Below are positions 1 to 11,000 of a stretch of DNA of 64,000 nucleotides, in pieces (the stretch's first letter is position 1; each line of letters begins with the position of its first letter). Made by a program: the position numbers and the translations under genes. The stretch comes from Hyalella azteca (Eukaryota > Arthropoda > Malacostraca > Amphipoda > Hyalellidae), in contig NW_025947685.1 of assembly GCF_000764305.2 (NCBI RefSeq), positions 62,001 to 126,000 of the forward strand. Direction: 5' to 3'. The notes beneath the pieces were generated by a model. It ran no database searches. It was not told the origin of the DNA and was given only the letters and a program-made list of their open reading frames with translations.

Positions 1-331
1 ACTGAGCTTTTTTGCTCCACCAAGCTTAATTTTAGGTGCGCACTCATCAACTGCAGACAAAACTGTGTCCTTGCCCAATAACTCGCGAACGAAAGAGAAA
101 TCGAAAAAAAATCAGGAACTAAACATCACCTAATAAATACGTGGAAAAAGTTACGTTAAGCTCCGTTCATTACTTTGGGAGATATTTCTTGGTCACTGCA
201 AATTTGAAAACCGGCCGCAAAATCGGTCACAGAAATGGCGGTCCTTCCTCCGTATAGTCTTATGTCCCGCAAACGAAGGCAAAATAAAAAAAATTGCCTG
301 GAGCTAAACATTATCGTTATATAATATATAT

Positions 332-517
332 ATTAGGCTGTTGGCCTGTCACCGAATCTTAACATCACAGAACAGTCACAGCTTGTTACGGTCTCGAACT
401 CTCAACTTACTGCTCGAATTCTGTTGAATGAATTTTGCGCCAGTTGGCTGGGATCGAACCCGCACTTCTCTGCTCCAATCCTGGTACCCTGAACTTTGAC
501 CACTGGGCAACCCTGCC
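332..517 (-). repeat. tRNA-derived SINE, minus orientation
   Basis: Read on the minus strand, this starts with a tRNA-like A box (TGCCCAGTGGTCA region) and a B box GGTTCGATCCC about 50 bases later. It continues into the same body and tail as the plus-strand copy at 45541-45795, which shares the phrases 'gtaccaggattggagcagag' and 'cgagaccgtaac'. The polymerase III boxes and the shared tail make a tRNA-derived SINE family the best reading. No target-site duplication was resolved. Confidence 0.7.
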
Positions 518-1074
518 ATAATGCATATACATAATTTAACCCTGGGCCACCGTTGGGCAGTTAGGAATGTATATTCAAATTTTCATTCAAATCTGTTCAT
601 TAGTTAAGAAGAAATGTCTTGTTCTCTGCAAATTTAAGCCCGTTTCACCGTATAACTCACGAATGAAGGTGAAATTAAAAATTTTTTCATGAGCAAAGAA
701 TCACCGTCAAGTCCTAATGAAAACCTGTACCAAGTTTCGTCGAGCTGCGTTCATTAGTTTAGGAGATTTTCACTGGTCATTGAATTGGGATATATTTCCT
801 GGAGACCGGCCGTGAGACCGGCTGCGAGTCCGGCCGTAAAATTTTCCGAGACGTGTAAACTGGTTGCGAACGAACTTGCGAAGATGAAGTATTCGCTAGT
901 CTCCAATACAAAATGAGAGTCGGTGATTCATTTTCTCCAGTTACTTTTATAAAAAAACAACAACCACTCATACATTTTTCTCGAAGATTTCCCTTTTATT
1001 TATTGCGTAAGACGCGTATGAGTGCCCTCGACAATACGCAAAGCATCGAGTCCGTGAGACGTGAACTTACACAA

Positions 1075-1110
1075 CACAACATAGCATAACATAACATAAC
1101 ATAACATAGT
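1075..1110. repeat. ACATA microsatellite
   Basis: Short run of tandem ACATA pentamers. The same pentamer forms the much longer array around 30771-30937 and a short run at 55478-55490. Here and at 55490 it is followed by 'agtgat(c/g)tcggcgct', so the pentamer run seems to be the tail or start of a dispersed repeat. Confidence 0.7.
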
Positions 1111-1129
1111 GATCTCGGCGCTGAGTGTC

Positions 1130-1510
1130 CTTCGGGGACTTTGTATAAACCATGAGTATACTTGTATACTTCAATGAGGTCCCCACAGACGTCGACAACT
1201 GAGGCTTGGAAGCTTCATAATCTTTCTTCATAGGACTTGCCCTTCAAGCCTGGAATTATCCTTATTGCGCGTCTTTGAACATTCTCTATTAAATTTTTGT
1301 CCTTATCAAATCTCGGTGACCACACAACGTTTCCAAACTCTAGATTCGGGCGCACGACAGCAACAAACAATTAATTGCTTCATCGCTTCTGCATCGAGGA
1401 ACTCGTATGAGCGTCTGATTAATCCAAGAAGTTTGTTGAATGTGTTAGCTTGCGTTTCAACCTGCTTAGAAAATGTTAGCTCCTTGTCGACATAAACTCC
1501 GAGATCTTTT
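1130..1510 (-). pseudogene. Non-LTR retrotransposon (LINE) reverse transcriptase fragment
   Basis: On the minus strand this encodes the C-terminal thumb-side part of a LINE reverse transcriptase. It opens with a DLGVYVD-type motif, followed by LLGLIRRSYEF, a WSPRFDKD-like segment, ENVQRRA.RIIPGLKGKSYEERL, and then a GDLIEVYKYTHG-type segment. These phrases are characteristic of the region after the RT catalytic core in CR1/jockey-like elements. The reading frame is broken by a shift near 1345 and a stop near 1232, so this is a dead relic. The catalytic palm is absent. Family assignment is by motif only. Confidence 0.75.
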
Positions 1511-2055
1511 TACAAGGTAAGAGTGTATTATTTTAGTCAGTAAAGAAATTAATTCCACGTCGACGAGGTCTTAGGACTTAGAAGATTTGAATTCTGTTCC
1601 CAGTTATGTACTCAGACAAGTTGGCGTAAACTGAAATATTTATTAGAATTAGAAAGTTTTATTTCGGTAGTTCAAAGGAGACTGTTAGTTCAAATGAGTT
1701 TTAATTCAGGTAAGACAATTACTAAACAATGCTCATTTGCTATAAGCCTCTATTAGTCACTTGCGCTGTTGCATGCTTTAAAAATCGATAATTAAATATA
1801 ATTTGAACTTTGGCCTCTTGTTAAGTTCTATTATGCAAATTTAAGCTAGTAATCGTTATTTTATTTCACATGCCAAAATTACTCTTCACAACGATATGAT
1901 GTTATAGAGTATTACTCATCACAACGATCTAATTACGTTTCATAAATAGTGTAGGATTGAATATTCAACATAAATGTTTCTTCTACGTACGTAAAGTCAT
2001 GGTTGAACTACCGTAGTACTTCAACCATGCGTAAATGTGACGGACAAGTACCGGT

Positions 2056-2092
2056 CTGTCTCTTATACACATCAGATGTGTATAAGAGACAG
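2056..2092. other. Nextera/Tn5 mosaic-end junction adapter (assembly artefact)
   Basis: CTGTCTCTTATACACATC is followed directly by its reverse complement AGATGTGTATAAGAGACAG. This head-to-head 19 bp Tn5 mosaic end is the circularisation adapter of Nextera mate-pair libraries. It is not genomic; one base of the 38-mer is missing. Sequence on the two sides may come from loci several kilobases apart. Confidence 0.97.
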
Positions 2093-2305
2093 GGTTTATG
2101 CTCCAGTGAAGAGACAGTGAATGCACCAACTGTTCCTCACATAACTTTGTGGATTTATGTGTCAGTGAATAGATGGTCTGTCAAGTGTTCCCATAGAAAG
2201 AAGAGTGTTCCATTTTTTTTCTGCACAAGCAGTACCTAGAACGTAGTAAAGCGGGATGGCTGGTGGAAGGTCCATCAAAAAAAAAATCAAAAAGCATCAG
2301 AAAAA

Positions 2306-2515
2306 ATGAAGTTGCCCCCTTCACATCAGTCTCAAGAAGACTGGAAAGGTCGAGGCGAGGCACAACCAAATGAGGTTGACACGTGTAATTTCTGCTTGAA
2401 AGATTTCACCGATGCAGGTGCCCAAATGGTTATTTGTGAAAGATGTGACAAATACATATGCGTGTCCNTGCTCTCCTGCTGGCGACCTGTCCACTTCTCA
2501 CCTCGTCAATGGTAG
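2306..2515 (+). pseudogene. PHD/zinc-finger ORF fragment, probably from a retrotransposon ORF1
   Basis: The frame carries a Cys-rich segment of the form C-x2-C, about fifteen residues, then C-x2-C (ICERCDKYICVS), as in the first half of a PHD-type zinc finger. Such fingers occur in ORF1 proteins of several arthropod non-LTR retrotransposons, and I infer that origin here because the surroundings are LINE and SINE debris. The frame is cut by a single N at 2468, after which the sequence no longer resembles the finger, so the fragment is probably truncated by a scaffold join and not by mutation. A host PHD-finger exon is a less likely alternative. Confidence 0.4.
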
Positions 2516-3889
2516 TCTGATATCAAGTCAATTTAATGTTGTTAATTTGTAATCTTGCGCTCCGAGGATTAAATAGTTCGTTCACGGAGACTTTGCGTAC
2601 TCATCAATGATAAACATAAATATTACAAATATATATCAATGAAAAAGGAATTAACACGAATCGTAAACATAGTAAATTGATCTCAATAGCGGCAAGCTAT
2701 AGGTTACGGCTTTACGATCCCAACAAAGAAAAAATTAAATAGCCTCTAGCATATTAATAAACAAATAAAACGATTATTTAAGACTTATTTAAAATTCAAT
2801 TTAATTTATAGTAGTTTCTATTCGCAATCATACCTCTGGAGGTGCCTAATTTTCGTTAAAATAAACATTTCAGCAGGTTATATCAGTATAGTCCTTCACT
2901 CTGACAATCGCACTCTTAATGTTTACTTGGTTAAGATGAGGCGCGTCACCTTCTTGAGTATTGGCGCCCCACTCTTAATACGCAACCTAAAATGTTGATT
3001 TGGTTCAGGCTCTTACATTGCTACTTTGAAAAGTTAACGCAATATTCGTAATAGAAATGTTATTGTGAATATTGTCAGTGTACTGATTGATAATTCGAGC
3101 AATAATGATTAAGTATGAACGAATCTGCTCAAAGTTTTTGCTCATCTGAACATTGTGGAATCGATCGTTTAATCGAATCATTTCTTCGAGTTGAACGGAC
3201 ATAAATACGAACGGTTTCAAATACACAAAATATTTTCAGAACAAATCTATTCAAATGATGGACACAGACATTATAGGAATAATGAGGGGATAAATTTTAC
3301 AAGATCCGGCGTGAGCAATCTGTTGGGGTCCATAATCGCTATAGCTGATGCCACTTTTTCGTTAATACTTTCATTACTTTGTTACTATTACCTCTCGGCG
3401 ATCAGGCACATGACATTGTCTTCTATTCGGGATTCATATCTTTGCGTTCCTCTCCTATTTGGTAACGTTGGGACGTCTAATGTTTACGGAATAAAGGATT
3501 ATGAACCCTTGTGGCTACAGACTACAGTCGGGCCTCAGCGGGGTCGGGATTAACGTTTCTGAACAGACTTCATGTGCTCGTGCAAGTCGTTGCTCACGTG
3601 TGGACTCGATAATAATAGCATTCAATTAAAACGGAAACAGGTTTCCATAGAGGACGGTTCCTCTGTCGAAAACGTTCTCAATGTTTTATTTAATATAATT
3701 GCACTTATTTACAGAGCATTAAGCTCGAGTTTTTCAGTATTCCAGCCAACTCTTCACCGCAATTTTCAGTCATTATTTCTGAGTTACTTGCAGTAAAGAC
3801 ATTTTGAGCGACTCGTGAAGAATATCGTTCAATATAAATTACAAAGCTGCAGAAACTGTTCTCGTCGAGTCTCTACTTANGTCATGGAC
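2516..3889. other. Intergenic stretch, no gene seen
   Basis: AT-rich sequence between two suspect joins. The 120-codon frame at 3191-3553 shows no domain, no codon periodicity that I can see and no splice-site framework, so I treat it as chance. A single N at 3880 lies ten bases before the next adapter. Confidence 0.5.
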
Positions 3890-3927
3890 CTGTCTCTTAT
3901 ACACATCTAGATGTGTATAAGAGACAG
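3890..3927. other. Nextera/Tn5 mosaic-end junction adapter (assembly artefact)
   Basis: A complete 38 bp head-to-head pair, CTGTCTCTTATACACATCT then AGATGTGTATAAGAGACAG, with a single N ten bases upstream. It is a mate-pair circularisation adapter left in the contig. Confidence 0.98.
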
Positions 3928-3952
3928 GTCTGGGACTGCACCCAAAGAGTTC

Positions 3953-4226
3953 GACTCGTCGCTTTATATGGCGTGCCGAAGTATCGTGGATACGCACAAA
4001 GCTGCATGAACATTTTGTTCATGATATATTCCACCCAAATAAATTAAATGCTTCTAATTTTCTATGGCATATTTTCAGCAGTCTTGCACAGCTCCATACA
4101 CACATCAAATAATTTAATTGCGAATAATTTTTTCATATATCACTGCCCAAAATTTGAGATATTATTTTACCAGCTGACTTAACAAATGAATGTGGAATCA
4201 AATGCTATAAAACGTTCACTTAAATG
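3953..4226. repeat. Dispersed repeat copy, partner of 6552-6826
   Basis: About 274 bases nearly identical to 6552-6826, beginning with 'actcgtcgctttatatggcg' and ending near 'aaaacgttcacttaaa'. It has only scattered substitutions and one small indel near 'ctgcatgaa/ctgcaacgga'. No coding function is evident. The upstream edge is close to the adapter at 3890-3927, so the left boundary may be artificial. Confidence 0.8.
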
Positions 4227-4330
4227 ATTTGACATAGAACTTCATGCTACTAAACGAACTCGTTTCCATTGAAGATTGTAGGGATCTCGCGAGATGTTTA
4301 ATTTGGAAATTAAATAAAGTTATCTCATCA

Positions 4331-4382
4331 GGTTCACTGGCAGAATTAAATGCCTAATGCATTTAATTCTGCCAGGGAACCA
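4331..4382. repeat. Near-perfect hairpin (inverted repeat)
   Basis: The arm CTGGCAGAATTAAATGC is followed by a 4-5 base loop and then its exact complement GCATTTAATTCTGCCAG. The outer flanks GGTTC and GGAACC extend the pairing imperfectly. Confidence 0.85.
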
Positions 4383-4654
4383 ACAACAGCGCCTGAGACC
4401 CTAAAACACTAAACTTCGCTGCTCAACTCAGTTGGCACTTGGCAGCAGGGTGTTCGATGAGAATCATGAGATCATGAGCAGTGATTGTGAATGGTAAAAT
4501 GGTTGTCCATACACCTTGATCTCGCCTTGAAAACTGGTGTTACAGACTCTAACCCAAATTAGATTGTGAATTGTTTACTAAATATATATATCCATACTTC
4601 AACGTGAGGCTGTGAGCATTATGAAAGAAACCACGGCAAGTGCAGCGGATTTGA

Positions 4655-4930
4655 TTGATCCGGGAGCCGAAACAACAACTGACCATCTTAGTCTTACGGG
4701 TGGCCCGTGGGGCTGAAGCTGAAACAATAGAGCATATGCTCATATACTGCCCACTTCATACTTATAGGGTTGCCCGGAACGACCTGGCTTGCTCACTTGC
4801 AGCACTAAATGTTAACCTTTTGCTTAAAAATTTGCTGGGAGGAGGCCCCTTCTCCTCGGAGACTCAGAATGCTATTGTGGAGGCTGTCTCCATCTGCCTT
4901 ATCTCTACTAACAAACTTAAATCTATATAG
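4655..4930 (+). pseudogene. LINE ORF2 C-terminal fragment
   Basis: The frame contains an ETIEHMLIYCPLHTYRVARN segment, which matches the pattern [A/E]ETxEHxLxxCPxxxxxR found near the C-terminus of many non-LTR retrotransposon polyproteins, after the reverse transcriptase (and RNase H where present). It ends at a TAG at 4928. The upstream Cys pair that normally precedes this motif is not intact, and no RT core lies upstream. This is therefore a 5'-truncated relic, as is usual for LINE copies. Confidence 0.55.
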
Positions 4931-5444
4931 CTTTCTTGAACCCTGTATTTGATGCATTTGTTTGAGTACTCTTGAGTGTATAGGTACTTGGATAAATTTT
5001 CACACTTGCTATTTAGACAACATCATTGTTTACTGTTCTCAAGTAAAGTATGCTCCCATTAACATTCTGTGGAACTAATAATAACCTGGTAATATTTATT
5101 ACTCCCCTCACTCCTTTGAGAGTGTAATCTGGAATGCAACCAGGGGTGCTCTACGCAGCTCAACTTTTGTAATGACTGCCCCATGATAAGTTGGACCAAG
5201 ATCCGTGTCTCGTGTGCGGAATGTCTTCTCACATTGAATTTGCACGTTCTGTCGGAGCAACAAGCCGCACAATTTAATATTGATTTTTGAGCGCTTATTG
5301 CGGTAAAGTGCCAAGTCCTCGGTAATCTGTGTTGTAATAAAACCTAGGTTTTCTGTCAACACCAGTTTATATACTGAAGGCGAAAATAGTATTGCAGATT
5401 GCGTGCGATATTCATTAGCTCATTAGGGATTCAAAGTGCTGTAT

Positions 5445-5635
5445 TATATAAATGCGTAGGTCACACTATACATGCGTAGGTCGCACTATATGTGTAGGTC
5501 ACTCTATCTTAAAGCGTAGGTCGCATTCTCGTAGGTCGTAGGCACTATCGTGGCGTAGGCACTATCGTGGCGTAGGCACTATCGTGGCGTAGGCACTATA
5601 GACCTACTAATGCGTAGGTCGCACTATCTTGCTTT
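5445..5635. repeat. Short tandem array 'gcgtaggtcgcactat' / 'cgtaggcactatcgtgg'
   Basis: Degenerate 16-17 bp units. The orthologous place in copy B (about 14665-14690) has a single unit only, so the array expanded after the duplication. Confidence 0.75.
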
Positions 5636-6105
5636 CATTTTGCCGTCACTTCGTTGAAAGCGCGGTACTTACGTATTTCCATCTAGGTGTTCTCTATCAC
5701 TCTATCGGTGTTTTATACCTTGTAATATTTTCCTGTCATTGATAATATTTTACGATCTCGGGTGAGCCCGGTATCCTTTTCTCCTTCCGTCTTATACTGA
5801 TACGTCTGTTCTTCGACCGATGTCCGCTTCGTTGGAAAGGATTCCCTTACGGAATAATTCAATATAATATCGATTTCGAGCAAAATTCTAAATAAATGCT
5901 CTAGCATGAAAAAATCGAAACCACTTATTGCTAGAAAGTTAAGCGCCTAATTTACTTCTATAATATCCCCTTCTCACGCTTCAACGCTAGATTTAGTGGC
6001 GGCATAATTCCATTTAATTGCCCCCATCCTTAAGAGAGTCTCTTTTTTGAGTGAGCCACCGCAGCTATCTCTATGCAGGGCTTGGTGAACTCTGTTGAGT
6101 GCATC

Positions 6106-6231
6106 TCAACAGCCGCCATTGTTTGCGTCAGGACTGGCTGCTGTTTGTTGCTGAGGCTATCCCCTCAACAGCCGCCACTGTTTGCGTCAGGACTGGCTGC
6201 TGTTTGTTGCTGAGGCTATCCTCTCAACAGC
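6106..6231. repeat. 59 bp tandem repeat, two copies
   Basis: The unit runs from 'ctcaacagccgcc' through 'gcgtcaggactggctgctg' to 'ttgttgctgaggctatcc'. It begins with CTCAACAGC and ends with GTTGCTGAG, so each unit can fold on itself. Copy B of the duplication carries at least four units before a gap. Confidence 0.85.
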
Positions 6232-6551
6232 NGGAGGTGATGATGGGTGGTGGGTTTTGCACCCAACTCCATGTTCATCGGCAGCATGTTACTCGCACAG
6301 CATTGGGGGCAAGAAATAAGATGCGTTCGACGCCTCCCCGTACAACGGACTGCAAAGCACAAATGCAGCCACTGGGAGTGAGGAAGGGCTTCCTCACCGA
6401 CACAGTCCCCGAATAGCTCTTTGGCACGGAGAACTGGCGGTCGGCTAGCTACCTTTTACGTAGCAAAGCGAGTCGTCCGATCACTTTCAAGCCCCCGCCG
6501 CGAGCAACAGCCAAACCGAAGACCAAAAGAAATTGGGGAAGACCAAAAGAA

Positions 6552-6826
6552 ACTCGTCGCTTTATATGGCGTGCCGAAGTATCTTGGATACGCACAAAGC
6601 TGCAACGGAAAACATTTTGTTCATGATATATTCCACCCAAATAAATTAAATGCTTCTAATTTTATATGGCATATTTTCAGCAGTCTTGCACAGCTCCGTA
6701 CACACATCAAATAATTTAATTGCGAATAATTTTTTCATATAACACTGCCCAAAATTTGAGATATTATTTTACCAGCTGACTTAACAAATGAATGTGGAAT
6801 CAAATGCTATAAAACGTTCACTTAAA
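6552..6826. repeat. Dispersed repeat copy, partner of 3953-4226
   Basis: Near-identical partner of 3953-4226. The preceding 'agaccaaaagaaattggggaagaccaaaagaaa' (6521-6552) is a short direct duplication not seen in the other copy. The 97-codon frame at 6421-6714 runs through it without a recognisable domain. Confidence 0.8.
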
Positions 6827-9800
6827 GTTAAACGAAACTGAGGCTACTGAGCCATATTTTATAAACTAAAATTGATGCAAAATCATTCATTTGAGGCGTG
6901 GATGTGACTACATACATCATGCTATATTAAAATTTCAATGTTTAATGAATAAAATTTTCATCGAATACCCAAATTAATTGTCATATTAATGAATGCAATA
7001 TGAAGTTGAAATTGTTTGTACGACAACCTCTCCTAATCGTACGTCAGATTGTGCCAGTCACAGCAACACAGCAGCTTCTCTTGCTAGGGCAGCTAGGCTA
7101 GAATTTCAGAGATTTTCATGAATGGTTGCCAGTCTGCCTCCGTCTCGTGTAGTGAATGTGTGCACTGTCACCATCTCCGGCTCGCGCTCTAAGTCAACTC
7201 TCCTTTTCGGCTATCTTTCTCCGTGAGTACAATCCTGACTGGTTAATGTTGTGATATATTCTTCTCTATTATCATGAGTTAAATGTACAGAGACTCTTGA
7301 GTCTTGACATTTCGAGAGGTAACTTCTGTCCCCGGTTTTGACTAGGCCTACAGAGTAGAAACTTAATTCATTACATCATGCTTCATGTTCTTGGTAAAGC
7401 ATGTTATGCCCATTTAAATTTATGCGTGCGTAGTTTAAGTTTCAACTTTTTTCTTTCTTTCGCTAATTATTCATCGTAAGTAGTAACCTTCAAAACCAAA
7501 TACTAAGTTCTATTTATATTGACAGTAGCTTGACTGCAAGACTGTTGCCAGGTTTGTCCTGGCGCAAAAAAAAAAACTCGAGGTATTCTGTCATATCCTA
7601 CTCGGTCATAATAATTTGTTAAACTAAATTGTTTTCCTCATTCACTGCCCTGCTCCTGCTGGGCCTGGCCCCATAAGACTTAGAGCTTCTTTATAACTTA
7701 TTATTACTAATTACTTCATTACTAGGTATAGCTAACTTAGTTTTGTAGGTGATTAGGTTACTGCGAAGAGCGAGGCGTGGCTGAACGCAACTGCTACCTA
7801 ATCTAATTTCTGACAGTAAGTAGATCGCGTTCATAATCAAGATCAAGTAACACTATTCACATCATGTAACCCATTTACCACATCATGTTATATATCATCG
7901 ACTGCGTAGGCCTAAGTATATAGGTATATATATATATTTTTTTAATGATGCCCACAATCATTTTCAAAGTCCGTGAGGAGAGCGGAGTAATGCTAATCTT
8001 GCCAATTTTGACTAATTTATTTCATGTCATGAAGAATTGGATTGAAATCGCTTTGTGTCCATGAAAGTATTGAATATTCAGTTCAAATAAAAAGCATCCA
8101 TGCAAGTAAATATACGTGTTAAATGTGGATGTGTAAATTGAAATTTGCTCACAGTGTCTTGATTATCTACTAAGTTTGTCCTAAGGTATGACTGTGGCTA
8201 AAGTTCCCGGAATCCTTTACATTATTTCAGTGCTTCTATATGCGGGTAATAATCCTAGTGAGCGGAGTATGATTCGCATCAATTGCATGGTTTTGAACTA
8301 ATTTACATTGCTGGACTGCCTCTCGAGTCTTAGCCGTGATTCAAATTTTAGAGTCATGTGTTTACAATGAAGACGAGAATTATGACTAAAGACGCCTTAT
8401 CACCCAAGCCATGGACACTTGAAGTTTCACCCGCTCTCGTTACTTACTTGCTTTTGCCGAACTCTGCTCCCGGAAATTAGATATAAGCGGCAACTTTTCA
8501 CCTGCGATTTAAAATCTGTTCTATATTACAGTTCCGGTTTGAGTCTGCACATGAACAAAATATTGAGTTTTCCATGTTATTTATTGTTCAGTCCTAAATA
8601 TAAATTTCGTATCATTAAAAAATTCCTTACCTATCAAACACTTGACTATACAGTATACATACATCAGATTTCGTCCTACTACCAGACTCAAGTTTTCAGG
8701 CGGCCTCCCGCGCAACGCAACTAAGCTCCCCGGTGTGAAGAGCACGCGCTGTTGTGGAAAATTTTACAGGAAATCTTATTCGCTGAACGCTCCCTCTGAC
8801 GTAATGCGATCAGCAGACACGAGCTCTAGCAATCCCTTCCTGAGATTTAAGTCGACCGCGTGTGTCATGCGAGGTTATGATTTTCTCAGTAGGAAACGTA
8901 ATTATACGTAATTCTGCACGACAGTTATGTTCTGTTAATGTTAGTCTCAATGATTCCGTTTCTGGTCAATCTTATTAATTTGAACTCCTATCTTGAGCCA
9001 AGAATCGTAGGTGCAGAAAATTCTTCACTCGGCTCTTACTGCCTTTAGTCCATTAAATAAAATTACGCCACATCGATATAGGCCGGATTCTGAGTGCATT
9101 CTATCTATCATCTTTGTTCCATCGAACAAACTAGCTTTCTTAGAGAACAAGTCGAGAGTCGAGACGAGCGCAACCAGTTCTGTCCTGCCCGCCTCATTTT
9201 TAATCGTACGTCTCGCAGTGAGCTGCAGAGTACGCCTCTAGAATTCCAAGCATCCTTGACAAGATGTTTTTGGCCGTCGCTTCAATACGAGAGTCCTTCA
9301 GCCAACCAGGGAGAACCTGACTTTTAAACCGTTCAGGAACGCTCCATTTTATTCGAAAAATGTCGTAGAAATGCACAGACTATTTGCAGACATTCTCTGA
9401 TGTTATTGCATCGAGCCAAGAACTTTGTTTCGGATTTTGCTAATCTGCTTTGCCAACATTTATATCGTTCAATGTTCTTACGATTTCCTGTATGTCCAGC
9501 AATAAAGTTTTTGGAACAAATCCTTAAATGTGTCTAAACTTCTGTATACTAGAATCAAGTTAAAAAGTAAAGTGTAGGGTAGGCATTGCTTTGGCGTTTC
9601 GGTGACCAATGGAACAATTTGAATGCCAGTTATAATTTTTTTCGCTCGCAGCTATTTCTTGTTCGAGTTATTAGTTAATGTAGGGATAAGAGTGCCTTTG
9701 ACCGGTGGTATTTCGTTAGTAAACCTTAAGTTTCATGAAAATATTACCTGGTAAGCAGATAACTTTCACCGAGCTTGAGGAAAAAAAGTCCCGGAACTGA

Positions 9801-9867
9801 TGCTTACATGACGCAACTTATCCTCCGCACCTTGACAACTGCTGCGGAGTTGCCGGTATTTCCGGAG
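6827..9867. other. Long stretch without recognisable genes
   Basis: I see no frame with a domain and no plausible exon chain. The frames at 8419-8911 and 9011-9327 are overlapping, out of phase with one another and without motifs. The stretch contains a short TA run near 7920-7940 and otherwise unique-looking AT-rich DNA. Confidence 0.5.
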
Positions 9868-10170
9868 CTGTCACGTGCGCATCCGCATGCTCGGTACGCA
9901 TGGATCATGCGCATCAGTATGCACGGTACGCATGGATCATGCGCATCCGTATGCACGGTACGCATGGATCATGCGCATCAGTATGCATGGTACGCATGGA
10001 TCATGCGCATTCGTATGCACGGTACGCATGGATCATGCGCATCAGTATGCACGGTACGCATGGATCATGCGCATCCGTATGCACGGTACGCATGGATCAT
10101 GCGCATCCGCATGCACGGTACGCATGGATCATGCGCATCCGTATGCACGGTAACGTCGGTACGCATGGTT
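9868..10170. repeat. 32 bp minisatellite, about eight units
   Basis: The unit is 'tacgcatggatcatgcgcat' followed by '(c/a)gtatgcacgg', with one or two variable positions. It is rich in ATGCGCAT and TGCAT palindromes. The unit length is not a multiple of three, yet it contains no stop codon in any plus frame, so three overlapping plus-strand frames stay open through the array. I regard those frames as a by-product of the repeat, not as genes. Confidence 0.9.
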
Positions 10171-10825
10171 CAGTCTGTGAGATCGGTAGTGCACGGAAAT
10201 CTGATCGCGTTTCCTGCGTTTCTTATCTTATATTGGCAATAATTCTGCGTCATCTATCCGTTGTTTGCTGACCTAAGGTTCCTCACTTCTGCTATGTAGC
10301 TCAGTACTCTTAAAATATCTATCTATTAACAAATCGTTACTAAATCTTAAGCTGGGACGCTGCGGCACTAACATTTCACTTCCGAGATAACGCGCAGGCG
10401 AAAAAAATTCTCAAGCCCAAATTACCTTCATTGTATTTATTCACAATCGGGGCGAAATTTATGTCTTAAATGTCGACATAGGTTCAAAATACGCTATTTG
10501 CTTCAGTATTCTTAGTCTTTGGCCTAACCACCAGCTGAATTTCTACGTATTATTGCTCAAAAGTTTGCGAGGCTCAGGATGCGCTTACTCGGTCATCCTG
10601 GTGACTCGACGTTCTTGACGGAACGGGTGCCCTCGAGCGCCGTACACTCAAAAAATTAATAGATCATATTCTCTAAATAGTGACGCACAATCTTACCCAC
10701 AGAACGAGCAGAAAATGGATGTAGCAATGATACGCTTTTATGCCAGCACTAACTGGGTCAGGATATAGCCCATAGAAAGGCAAAGAGTGAATTGCCAGTA
10801 AGAGGCACTCGAGGCAGTCTCGCTC
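10171..10825. other. No gene seen
   Basis: Unique-looking AT-rich sequence between the minisatellite and the first foldback element. There is no supported ORF or exon. Confidence 0.5.
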
Positions 10826-11000
10826 TTTTTAGCGCATTTTCTCATTTATGGGAAAAATGCACTATTGTGCTCGTCATGTCCGTTGTCTGTATGTAGGACA
10901 ATTGTATGCTCGTCTGTCTGTCCGTCCGTGACTTCACGTTTTCGTCGACGAGAAAATGCGCTCTCTGTCACTCGCTGCAGTGAGTACTGAGTTATATTTT
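10826..11000. repeat. Foldback element, AGCGCATTTTCTC family, copy 1
   Basis: Begins with AGCGCATTTTCTC, then 'aaatgcactattgtgctcg', a (GTCC)n-like stretch and 'gacttcacgttttcgtcgac'. It then shows the inverted end GAGAAAATGCGCT and a palindrome CACTCGCTGCAGTGAGT followed by 'actgagttatattttt'. The same order is seen at 41883-42020 and 42811-42995, and as a 5'-truncated copy at 31253-31322. It has no coding capacity, and the inverted ends suggest a non-autonomous element. Confidence 0.8.

Larger units (their letters stand above)
5177..6231. repeat. Dispersed duplication, copy A (empty-site allele of the Tc1 insertion)
   Basis: Matches 12888-15408 in order: 'gataagttggaccaagatcc', 'ggagcaacaagccgcacaat', 'gcgcttattgcggtaa', 'agtcctcggtaatctgt', then the stretch from 'ctctatcggtgttttatacc' (5700) through the 59 bp tandem units. 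Copy A lacks the Tc1/mariner insertion. It has instead an expanded 'gcgtaggtcgcactat' array at 5445-5635. The minus-strand frame 5108-5362 is coding-like but is shared with the other copy, so it is probably part of an unidentified mobile element. The copy is cut on the right by a single N at 6232. Confidence 0.8.

Noticed and set aside
9868..10170. CRISPR-like regular repeat array
   Set aside because: The repeats are directly adjacent with no unique spacers, in a eukaryotic genome; it is a minisatellite.
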